From the NCBI GenBank assembly GCA_963575745.1, contig CAUYUJ010020726.1, positions 1,135,969-1,199,968 on the forward strand: 64,000 nucleotides of DNA. Direction: 5' to 3'. A program made the translations under genes and the position numbers. The notes under the pieces are model-generated. The model was not told the origin of the DNA. It saw nothing but the letters and a program-made list of their open reading frames with translations, and did no database searches. The DNA comes from Prorocentrum cordatum (lineage: Eukaryota > Sar > Dinophyceae > Prorocentrales > Prorocentraceae). Shown here piece by piece: positions 21,023 through 32,400 of this stretch; position 1 is the stretch's first letter, and the number at the start of each line of letters is the position of its first letter.

Positions 21023-24000
21023 TATCATCTTCATTATCATCAGCATCATCATCATCATCACCGTCACCATCACCATCATCATAATCATCACAATCACCAT
21101 CATCATCAGCATCATCGTTACCATCAGCGTCATCACAATCATCATCGTCATCATCATCACGACCGTCCTCATCACCATCATCGTCATCATCATCGCCGCC
21201 ATCATCCCCATCACCGTTCACACGTTTCGTGGCCTCAGGGGGGGCTCCACCGACAGCCCCAGCGCCACCGCCCGCATGCGCCCCCCACGCCCATTTCGGT
21301 ACACCCCTCTACGTTTTGCGACCCCATAGGGAACCCCACCGAAGGTCCCAATGGCTGCGTTAGCATGTGCCCACCACACCCGTTGGCACACCCCTCACAC
21401 GCTTCGCGCCCCCATAGGGAGCTCCTTCAAGGCCCGAGTGGCCGTGTTAGAATGCGCCCACAGCACCCATTTTGGCACACCCATCTCACGCTTCGTGGCC
21501 CCACAGTTGGGAGCTCCACCGACGGCCGGAGTGGCTGCGCCATTTTAGCACACCTCTCGCAAGTTTCGCGCCCCCATCGGGAGCTCCACCGACGGCCCCA
21601 GTGGCTGTGTTAGCATGTGCCCACCGCACCCAATTTGGCACACTCCTCACACGCTTCGTGGCCCCACAGGGAGCTCCACAGGGAGCCCCACCAAAGGCTC
21701 AATGGTGGCATGTGCTCACCGCGCCCATTTTGGCACACCCCGCACACGTTTCGTGCCCCCACAGGGAGCTGCGCCCAAGGCGCGAGTGGCTGCGTTAAAG
21801 CCCACCGCACCCAGCTTGGCACACCCTTCACACGCTTCATGGCCCCATAAGGGGGCTCCACCATGCTGGTGGCCCCCTATATTGGTGTCGCTGATGTCGA
21901 GGCCGGCGGCGTCCTGCGCCAGGTCGGTGTCACCGCCCTCCACGCCCATATCGCCCTCCTGCGACATGAATGCGCCCGCGCCCGTAGGAACTGGAAATGC
22001 CTCATTTTACCCACGGACGCAGGCGCAGACGCGCGCGCGCGGCCGCGGGGCGCGGCCGCGGGGACGACCGTTAAACTTTACTGCAAGTGCTCACAGCTCG
22101 CACTACGAAGCGCTTGAGCTTGAGCTTGAGCTTGAGCTTGCACCCATTGTGGCACACCCGTCACACGTTGCATGGCCCCATAGGGAGCTCAACCGACAGC
22201 CCCAGTGGCTGCGTTCGCATGCTCCCACCACATCCATTTTGGCACACCTCTGACACGTTTCGTGACCCCTTTACGGAGCTCCACCGATGGCCCCAATGGC
22301 TGCGTTCGCACGCTCCCACCGCATCCATTTCGGCACACCCCTCACACGTTTCGTGGCCGTTTTACGGGAGCTCCTCCGACTGCGGCGCATACAACGACAA
22401 TATTCACAACTGGATATGTCTGGGTCCTTCGCCAGGCTTATGTAATTATGAAAAACCGTGACCCTTGAGGCGCCCTTCAACATAGCTCAGTGCGAGCGGT
22501 CGCTGAAGGCCGAGGGTGAGTATTTCTCGAGCGGGAACTTCTGGTGGCAGGACCTGGAGGATGACACAGAACGGCGCTCCGTGCCTATGAGCCAGAAGCG
22601 CGTCGATATGCTGATCGATCATTATTTCCACCAGCCGGCCGCACCACCGGAGGTTATCACGCTCGCCATTTCAAGCCCCGCCAACCCGGATGCTTTGGAT
22701 TTTTCGACGCGCTCTGCTACTGTGGCGTCGCCAATCGAGTTCACGCACGCCTTCATCATCGCTGTGCACAGGGCGCTGACTCATGACACCGATGACACTT
22801 TGAAGCTTTGGAGGCGCAAGATGCTCAGCACGAGGTATCGCTTCAAGGTGTGCGATGCCAAGGACTGCCACTCCTCTCCTCCTCCACCTCCTCCTCCTCT
22901 CCTCCTCCCCCCCTCCTCCTGCTCCCTTCTCCCCTCCTCCTCCACTTTCGACTGTCCCTCCTCCACCTTTTCCCTGCCGCCGTCCTCCCACCCCCCCACG
23001 CTTGCTTGCGCTCGCCCGTCCCATCCTCTGTTGCCCTAGGACGACCTGCACTTCCTCCAGAAACAGATCCGCCAGGACTATGCTGCAACCTACCAGGGGA
23101 CCAAGCTGACCGCGCTCGAGGAAATCTTTGAACTCACTGAGTGGCGCCGGGTGAAGGAGCAAACCTCTGGCGCCATGGACCATAAGGAAGTAGCTGATCT
23201 ATAACAAGGACTTCCACCCTAAACGACACCCCCCCCCCCCAAGCACGAGGAACCTCAGGGTCAGGATGAGGAGGCATGTGACGGTGAAAAGGCGAAGGGG
23301 TGGTGGAAGGACAGGCAGGACAGGGCAAGGGGGTGGATGATGAGGAACACCTCCTCCTCCCCCTTCCTCCTTCCCCTCTCCCTTCTCCTCCTTCTGCTCC
23401 TCCTCCTTCTCCTCCTTTCCCTCCTCCTCCTCCCCCTCTGGAGCCTCCTCCACTGTCTCTTCCCCCCTGGGCTGTTTTGCCTCCACCACCGCAGAACTCT
23501 GTCCGGTTTGCCCCGGCTGATAATGACGAGACCCCGAAGTCCCACACGTTTGTGTACAACGCTTCCCGCGTGTATGAGAAGTTGTTGTCCATACCCCGCG
23601 TGCGCCAGCTACTGCTTGATGCAGATGAAGGCACTGATAAGCCTTAGTGCGCTGGACCTGGACCCATCCCCCTTGAAGATTTGATGCGCCGTTGAAGGAT
23701 TTCTTTTTGGTTTAGCACAGTGTGTGGGACAAATCGACTAAACGACTGAGTCCTGGCTGGGGCTTTGCGCCAGCCAGCAAAGGTGACACCCCGAACCCTT
23801 TGGACTCCGTCAGCAAGCTCATGAGCGTGGTTGGCCGCTGCGGCAGGTCCCCCGAGCAGGCTGAGTGGGTCGTGGAGATGCTGCTCGACTTCGTCAAGTC
23901 GGGGGCCCTCACGGCGGACCAACTGGGCTGCAGGTCTCTCGAAGGAGCCTGCGGGGTCTGCTCAATCCTACTACTCCCTAGACTTGAGGTCGTGCTCCCT

Positions 24001-26017
24001 ACTCCCTACTCCTAGCCTTCCCTGCTCCGCCTCCTTACTCCTACTCTCTACTCTTTTTTCTTACTCCTTATCCCTAGCCTAAGCTAATTTGGAGTACCTC
24101 TCGTAATCGCTGCTCAACTCTCCCCGGCCTAAGCTGTTCCAATCCTCCCCAGGACGCCTTCACGGACAGAACGGCAAAGGCGTGTTGGACCTGTTCATCT
24201 ACAAGAAGGGGCTTCTCAACCACCTCGTCAACCACGCGCTCACCGTTTTCAAGTGGCCTGACAAGGTCAATGACCAGCTGCGTGAGATCACCTCGTCGAT
24301 CGAGAAGTTCCGCAAGATGTGCGGGTACATGTATAGCTCCAGCATGCCTGCCCCGAATCTCTCATGGAAAGCAGGCTGGCCAAGGAGCGCTGAGGCATTC
24401 CTGACCTTCGTCGAGACGGCGATTTTCTCTTACCAACATGATACTGTCATCAAGCAGGGGCTGATCAACAAGCGCGACTTCGCCTCGCTGTTGGGGCAAG
24501 ATACTTTGCATGATGAGTTGGAAGCGATCCAAACCATGGCCACGGAGGAGACGGAGAGCATGACGGCGGTGGAGACTACGACTGGCGGCGCCATGAGTGT
24601 CCAAGCCCTCCCCGGTGATGACGACGAATGTAGCGCGGTGAATCCGGCTGCCGTCCTCGACACCGCTCCTGAGGTCGTCCAGCTTGCGAAGCACCATGCT
24701 GAGGACGAGGACGCTTTGGACAAGATCAACACCACCAAGACGAAGATCAAGCGCCTCATCAACACGTACGTCACTTTGTCTGTGGAGTCGGATACAGACG
24801 ATGCCATTATCAAAGCGATGCAGGAATCAGGCGTCGGTAAATTGTGCAAGGATGACTTGAACGGCTTTGTGGCAGTGCGCTACGACTGCAAGGTGGCTGG
24901 AGAAGCTAGCGCTCAGCCACACATTCGGCACCCCCCTCTTCGTGATGATGGAGAGCACTGCAAACGCATGATTAAGTTGAAGCTGCGCGCTGGCAATGAC
25001 GAGCAGAACATGAACCCTGAGAAGATATGGTTCCTGCCCGACGCGGGCAAATCGGGAAACAAGGCGAAGTTGCTGGCAGGCCTGAGTACGTGCGAGAAGA
25101 CCTGCAGGGAGCTCAATATTTGGTATGATCAGGAATCTTTGGAGAACCGCCTGCAGAAGCTCAAGGGCTTCATCCCGCTGAACCAAGCAGAGAAGGTGCA
25201 CGTCGTCTCCAGGAACCCGATCCAGTATCCGGACAGGAAACGAAAGAACTTCAGCGGGTCCAACAAGGGCAACGTGATCGGGATGGTCGCCCTCCCCAGC
25301 CTGGACGACAAGTGCGTGTGGAAGGAGGATCCGAAGATCAAGAAGGATATCATGGGAAAAACTGGTGGGAAAGTACTCGTCGGCGGCCCAATCCCCGGCG
25401 TGCCGCCCGCCGAGCTCAAGAAGCTGTCCGAGGCGAAGGTCCCCAACAAGGAGGAGCCTGTTTTCTACCACGAATGGCCAATACCGCTCCTGGAAGAGTT
25501 CCACCACAGCTACTACCTTCAGGCCATCTACGACCTCACCGCTGGCAGCCCAGACTTCGCTTTGATATTTATCAGGCACCGCCAGCCCTACTATGGGATC
25601 TGCCTCTCGAACGAGCATCGCACAGCGTTCATTGCCAAGCTCGAGCTCCTTCTCTGGCAGGCGATGTGCAACGAGAAGGACAAGTTGAAGGATGACGACT
25701 TGATCGAGTTGCTGGTGGCCCCTGCCGATGACGACCAACCGAAGGCCAAGTGCATCAAGAAGAAGCGCAAGAGGACCACCAAGAAGGGCACCACCGGGGG
25801 CAAGGATGAGGGTGACGGCGCTGAGGAGGAGGAGGAGGCCGGTGACGAGGGCGACGGCAACCCGTCCCCGAAGGCCAAGGCGAAGTGCAAGGCGAAGGGG
25901 CAGGCCGGCAGCCGCAGCGAGATTCTCAAGAAGATCGAGGCGCTGACGGGCGCCGGCGGCGAGGAGGGTGAGGTGGCGGAGGCGGAGGAGGAGCCTGCCG
26001 ACTCGCAGGATCAGTGA
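20484..26017 (+). CDS. Unknown nuclear-type protein, 6 exons, 998 aa
   Basis: Exons deduced: 20484-20727, 22486-22862, 23040-23189, 23495-23626, 23716-23944, 24153-26017 (TGA). The joined frame is exactly 2997 nt. The N-terminus is basic (MPPKRKPEPKGKAKAKA), a likely nuclear signal. Conserved-looking blocks follow: FGRMRMYIKDILSHPVFED, FWWQDLEDD, LHGQNGKGVLDLFIYKKG. Near residue 840 of the protein, IYDLTAGSPDFALIFIRHRQ followed by PYYGIC resembles motif I of class-I SAM methyltransferases, but no catalytic motif was found, so that link is weak. The C-terminus is KKKRKRTTKK plus acidic Glu/Asp and Ala/Lys-rich low complexity. Donors are GT, GA, GT, GA and GA. The last four introns are short (89-305 bp) and mostly CCT-rich. 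Intron 1 (20728-22485) holds a 1.57-kb repeat. The gene lies entirely between two inverted 1.8-kb arms. Confidence 0.6.
20869..22440 (+). repeat. ATC array plus GCCCACCGC minisatellite composite, copy B
   Basis: Direct, collinear counterpart of 13518-14925. It has the leader TTGGGGCCTCGTTTTGAAG, an (ATC)n array (20940-21222), CACACGCTTCGTGGCCCCA units, the unique block at about 21863-22090, and the tail CTGGGTCCTTCGCCAGGCTT. It fills most of intron 1 of the 998-aa gene and ends 45 bp before the acceptor. Confidence 0.8.
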
Positions 26018-26090
26018 GAGGTATATCGAGGTCGTCTTGCTCGACCTGCGGCTAGGTCGGCCCCTCGCTTGAGCCAGAGGTGGTAACAAT

Positions 26091-27573
26091 ACCTATGCGA
26101 CCAACCTTCGGGTGATAAGGAGGTGAGGGGGGGGAGGAACCAACGTCGCACTCGATCGATGTCACTATCGATCTCACTATCGATATCATTATCGATCTCA
26201 TTCGATCGATCTCACTATCGATCACACTATCGTTCTCAGAATCGATCTCACTATCGATCTCATAATCGATCTCACATTCGGTCTCACTATCGATCACACT
26301 ATCATTCTCAGAATCGATCTCACAATCGATCTCACACTCGGTCTGACGATCGATCTCACTACCGATACCACTATCGATCTCATTCGACCAAGCTGACAAT
26401 CGACGTGACGATCGATCTCACAATCGATCTGACGATCGATCTCACAATCGACCTCACATGCGGTCTCACTATCGATCTCACTATCGATATCACAATCGAT
26501 CTCACAATCGACGTCATCATCATCAACATCATCATTACCACATTCACCACCATCATCATCTCCGTCATCACCATCATCATCATCACCATCATCAGAATCA
26601 CCACCATCATCTTCATCCTCATCATCATCCTCATCATCATCATCATCATCAGCATCACAATCGTCAACCTCATCATCTTCGTCATCATCATCATCAGCAT
26701 CATCATCACCATCATCACCATCATCAGCATCCTCATTATCATCATCATCTCTCACGTCGATCTCACTATCGATACCACAACCGATATCACAATCGACGTC
26801 ATCATCATCACCATCATCGTCATCATAATCCCTTTCATCATCACCATCATCACCATCATCATCATCACAATGATCACCATCACCACCATGATCACCATCA
26901 TCATCACAATCATCACAATCATCACCATCATCACCACAATCACCATCATGATTGTTGTCATTATCATCACCACCACCATCATCAATATCATCATCATTAT
27001 TTTCCTCATCATCATAATCATCATCAACAACATCAGCATCACCACCACCATCATCATCATCATCACCGTCCTCATCATCATCCTCATCATCATCATCATC
27101 GTCATCATCACCACCACCATCATCATCACCCGCATCATCATCCTCCTCATCATCCTCATGATCATCATATTTCACAATCGGTCTCACTATCGATATCACC
27201 ATCGATCTTACAATCGACGTAATCATCACCACCATCAACATCATCATCATCATCATCAGTTCCATCATCACCATCATCCATATCATCCTTATCATCATCA
27301 CCGTCATCACCATCATCACCATTATCACCATCATCACCATCATCATCATCATCATCGTCATCATCATCACCACCACCATCATCATCATCATCATCATCAT
27401 CATCTTCATCATCATGTCATTATCACCATTATAATCATAATCAACAACATCATCATCACCACCATTATCATCATCATCATCATCATGATCCTCATCATCA
27501 TCACCACCACCATCATCAATCATCATCCTCATCATCATCCTCATCATCACCATCGTCATCGTCATCGTCATCG

Positions 27574-27629
<56 letters not shown>

Positions 27630-27894
27630 GGGACACCGTCGGGGCACCAGCGGGACACCGCGCGGCACCGTTCGCCGGGGACACCGGCGGGACACCGGCG
27701 GGACACCGCCCGGCCCCAGACGCAAGGTCGCCAAACATTTGGTCCGGCCGCGCCTCAACCACAAGAGACTTTCTCTCGCCCGCCCACGCAATTTCGCCTC
27801 GCCCGCACGCGCGGCACGAACGAACACAAAACCGAAATCGATTTACAGGTAGGGGGGCTCCGTTCCACTTCGATCTCACCCCTTCACTTCCGAT
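26091..27894 (-). repeat. 1.8-kb repeat arm, right (inverted relative to 16850-18737)
   Basis: Reverse-complement counterpart of the left arm: ACCTATGCGACCAACCTTCG edge, AGGAACCAACGTCGCACTCG, CGATCTCACTAT 12-bp units, (ATCATC)n arrays, then the block with CAAACATTTGGTCCGGCCGC and the 5' edge at 27894. The inner edge starts 74 bp after the stop codon of the 998-aa gene. His/Ile/Asp-rich frames are repeat artefacts. Confidence 0.85.
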
Positions 27895-29420
27895 CAAGGG
27901 GGATAAGTTAGATTTCAGAACATACGTAACCCACTCACATCCATAGATGAATCTAGCCCCTCGTAAGAGCTCGCGGGCCGACCGAGCTTTTCAATGGTGT
28001 GCGGGGCCAGGTCGGGTCCTGATCACATCTTTTCCGTTTCTCCTCCTCCCCTGCCTCCACCTCCTCCCCCTTCTCCTCCGCCTCTCCCTTGTCCTTCGAC
28101 TCCTCCTCCCTCTCCTCTACCTCCTCCTCCCTCGTCCTTGGGTGAGTCGTTGGGGCTCCTCCATCCTCCTCCTCTTTCTCCTCCTCCCCCTCCTCCTTTA
28201 AGCTGCTCCTGGCACTTCATCCTTCCTCGTCGTGCTCAGCCTTCTCCTCCTCCTATTCCTCCTCCTCATCCTCCTGCCTCGTCCTTGGATGAGTCTTTCG
28301 GGGCCCTCCCTTCATCGTCATCCTCCTGTTCCTCCTCCAAGCTGCTCCTGCACTTCATCAGTGTTCGTACTTGTCCCTCTCCTTCTCCTTCTTCTTCCTC
28401 CTCCTCCTCCTCCTCCTCCTCTGTCCCCTCCTCCTCCTATTATTTATCATCCTACTCCTCCTCCTTCGGATTATCTTCCTAGCATCCTCAGGTTCCTTTC
28501 CTTCATGGTTCAGTCTCCGCACTCTATCTTCGCCTCATCCCTCTCCTCCTCCGCCCCCCTGTTCCGACGCTCGTGCGAGCAAGTAGGTCTGGCGCCTGAG
28601 AACGCTCTAGCAAGCAGCGATCGGGCACACAGAGTAATGATGAAAGAGCATTGTTCCCCCGGGAGGGGCCCGACGCCATCTCTGTCATCCTCCTCCAACT
28701 CCTGCCCCCCTTACCTAGTTCCTGCATTCCTCCTCTTCCCTACATGACCTCCAATATCCTCCACCTCCTGCATTTCTCTTCATCCGCACATGCGACCTCC
28801 CACCTCCTGCAATCCTCTTCCATCTCCTGCATTCCTCCTCTTCCCGACATAACCTCTACATTATCTGACATCCTCCGCCTCCTCCATGCCTCCTCTTCCC
28901 TACATAACCTCCTTCTCCTTCGCGCGCTCTGGGCGGAGGCGCCTACATAGTGTTGTCCCAGTGGATGCCGATGGAGCTGTTTCCTGCCTGCGATCCCCCT
29001 TGCCCTCCCCCCTACTCGTGCCCTCTCGTTTCCAACCCGTTTTCCGTTCCATCCCTCCCCGCCCCATCCCTCCTTTGCTTGGTTGCAGCCTTTCGTGCTG
29101 CAAGAGATCCCTGCCGCGGCCGACCCGTGGGGAAAAGGGATGGACCCGTGCTCTGGACAGCAGCCCGCCCGGCGGGTCCGGAAGCGCCCTTCACGGGCCA
29201 CGTCGCTTCCTCCCGAGAAACGGTACAGGCAGACAGAGCTGCCAGTGCGGAAAGTCCCGTTCATTTCGCCCCGTGGGGTTCCCAGGACCCACAATTTAGA
29301 TACCCCCCGAACCTTTGTCTGTTCAAATGCTCCAGCCCAGGATGCGCTCGCGCATCTAGCGAGCGCAATCTGGGCAGGGGGTTTGAACTGACAGGGTTTT
29401 TTTTCCATTGAACGCCCTAG
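27895..29420. other. Pyrimidine-rich spacer; possible 5' exon of the methyltransferase
   Basis: From 28020 to 28930 the sequence is mostly CCT/CTT with short unique islands. An open stretch from an ATG at 29140 to about 29390 reads MDPCSGQQPARRVRKRP and has ordinary codon use. It could be the N-terminal exon of the methyltransferase that follows, but I could not fix a donor that joins it in frame. Confidence 0.3.
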
Positions 29421-32400
29421 CTCAAGGCTCCGATTACGATTGGGTCTGATTGTTCCGGTTACAACTCTATGGCGATGGCTTTCGAGATTCTGAAGGCCCC
29501 CTTCCAGGAGCGCTTCGCGAGCGACAAAGACCCGAAGGTGCAGAAGGTTAGACTCGGGACAATGGGCCCTCGGGGTCAACCAGGGATGGATTGAGAGTAG
29601 GAGAGGAGAATGCATAGCGACGACGGAGGAAGGAGACAGATGGGGGCCCGTGAGGAGAAACACATTGACAGGGCATGCAACGAGGGCTTCGCCTGCTTCT
29701 GCCACCCTTCTTCCTCATCCCCGTCGTTCCCCTTCCCGCCCTCCAGTAATACCCTCCTCTGCTCTCCTTGGCCCCTTCGCATTCCGTTCCGTTTTTTCCC
29801 TACCTAGGCTCTGCCTAGAAGGATTCTTACCCTCTGTGCTTAAAGGGCCGGGCAGTGGGTAACGCCCCGGGCGGTTCCCCAGGCATCCGCCCCGCGGTTC
29901 CCCCAGTTACGTCCCCTTCGCTTAGCGTTGCTTATCTCATCTTAGCTAGGCTAGTTCATCTTAGCTCAGCTTAGCTTCATCTTAGCTCAGGTTTATCTTA
30001 GCTTAGCTTACTTTCATATTAGATGCGCTGATATTTAGCATAGCAGAGCACAGCATATCATAGCGTAGCATAGCACATCACATCATATCATAACATAGCC
30101 CAGCATAGCATAGCATAGCGCAGCATAGCATAGCATAGCATAGCGCAGCACAGCACAGCATAGCACAGCGCAGCATAGCATAGCATAGCCTAGCAGAGCA
30201 TAGCGCAGCATATCATATCATATCATAGTATATCGTACCATCGCATATCATAGCATATCATAGCACAGCATAGCGCAGCTTAGCAGAGCACGGCATAGCA
30301 TAGCTTAGCATAGCACAGCGCATCATGACATAGCATAGCTTAGCATAGCATAGCATAGCACAGCGCAGCATAGCATAGCATAGCATAGCGCAGCATAGCA
30401 TGGCATAGCATAGCAATTATTGCTGCTTTCCTAGGGGCTCCAACTTCTAGGTAGGGTCGCACTGGGGTAATTTGTTGTGAGATACCTGCGTGATGTTTTC
30501 TGTGCGCAGGTCCTCCTGGCAAATTTCAAGCTCAAGATGGAAGCTGACATTGGTGCACACAACGCCGACATTGGCATACTGTACAAAGACATCTGTGATC
30601 GTGACAATTCAGCGGCCCCGTCGGTGACGATATACACAGCCGGCTTTCCATGCCAGCCCTACAGCAACATGGGGTCGAACGGAGGGCAGCGAGACAGTCG
30701 AGGGAAGCAAGTTGTTGATCAAGTGACAGGTTACATCAAGGAGAAGCATCCTCTGGGGTTCGTCCTAGAGAACGTATCTGGGCTAGTATACAATCATCGC
30801 AAGTATTTCGACAAAATCCTGAAGGAGCTCAGCGAGATCAAGATGCCAAGTTCATCAAATAAGCAGCTGTATGACGTGAAGTGGCGCATTGTTAATACGA
30901 GGGAGATTGGTGGGCTTCCTCAAAGCCGCAAGCGGGTGTTGATCGTTGGCCTTCGCAACGATATCAAGCTCGCCGAGTTCACGTGGCCTCAGCCAGTACA
31001 GCCTGTACCCCTGGAGTCCTTGCTTCTCCCGTACGACAAGAAGTTGGCGAAGAAGCCGACCTTGCCCACTTCTATGACTGAGCTGCGGAACTACCTGGAG
31101 GCCTTGAAAACGATCAAGGAGAACGGCGGCAAGATTGGCTTGAAGACCGAGCAGTGGGTCGCCGATTTGGCCTCCAGCAAGTCCCACGGTGCCCAGATCA
31201 CCAAGGACTACACGCCCTGCCTGACGAGGCACCGCGCCGGCGGCAGCGGCTTCTGGGTTTTCAGGCGCTGGCTGCACAACAATCGTCGTCGTTCTCCTCC
31301 TCCTCCTCCTCCTCCTCCTTCTCCTCCTCCTCCTCCTCCTCCCCCTCCTCCTTTACCTCCTTTTTCTCCTCCTCCCCCTCCTCATCCTCATCCTTTTCCT
31401 CCTGCTTTCCCTCCTTCTCCACCTCCTCTTCTGTCTCCTCCTCCTCCTCCTTCTCCTCCTCCTCCCCCTCCCTCCTCCTGTGTTGTTGCCCTTCTATGCC
31501 CGACCGCCCTGGCCGCAATCTTTGGGGGGTGGTTTCACTGGCACCCCTGCCCTTGCTAACGGGGGCATCCGGCGCCTCATAACGGGACGAGGAGAATGAG
31601 GATGAGCAGGGGGATGAGGATCGAGCAAGACGACGGGGGGACTAAGACGAGCAAGAGGTGGACGAGACGGAAAATGACGAGGATGAGTACGAGGACGGGG
31701 AGGACGAGGATAAGGATCAGGACGAGGATTTTCTTTCTAGGCGTGTCACGGTCTGAAGGTCCAGACGCGCTGCGGACAAAAAAGGCCACTCACGTTTCTG
31801 GCAGAAACGTGAGTGGCTTTTTTTTGTCCGCTAAGCTTCGACAAAGTGTGCCACTCGTCTGATTCTAGACGCTTCGCGGATCCCTGCCAGCCCGCGCTCT
31901 TGGGGCCCTCCTGGACTCCTGGACCTTGGGATTTCCGGGCCATCTTGGAGCCATCTCGGAGCCATCTTGGACCCCTGGAATACCATCGGAGGCGGACATG
32001 CGAGACGGTGCAAGAAAATAGAGATCCAGCTGCCAGCGGCGAGTCCCGCCACCGCGCCTGGGTTGTGAGCTATATGCCTCTCGAATGATCGCCGGGATAT
32101 CGTGGGCGGCCTCTCGGGGGCATGTTGGAGACAATCTTGGGGTCTTTCGAGAGCCTCTTGGGGGTATGCCACACAAGCATTGTTACTTTCAATACGGGGA
32201 GGGGGCATAGCTTCCCGCGTTGGAATAAATATAGAAAATCAGTGCACTATACGCCGTGGCGCTCCCTGTGTCAACCGTCTCTGGTGTTCTCTGTGGTAAA
32301 CGTCTCTGGCGCCCTTGTCGGCCTCTTGGGTGATCTCTTGGGGCTTCTCAGGGGCCTCTTGGGGGCCTCTTGCTTCTCTTGGGAGCCTCTTGGGGCTTCC

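Noticed and set aside
26123-27946. A 607-codon plus frame and a 470-codon minus frame
   Set aside because: Both run through ATC/GAT triplet arrays and 12-bp CGATCTCACTAT units; they encode Ile, His, Asp or Met runs only and follow the repeat period.
28740-29705. 321-codon minus frame
   Set aside because: It overlaps the plus-strand methyltransferase exon antisense and has no recognisable block.
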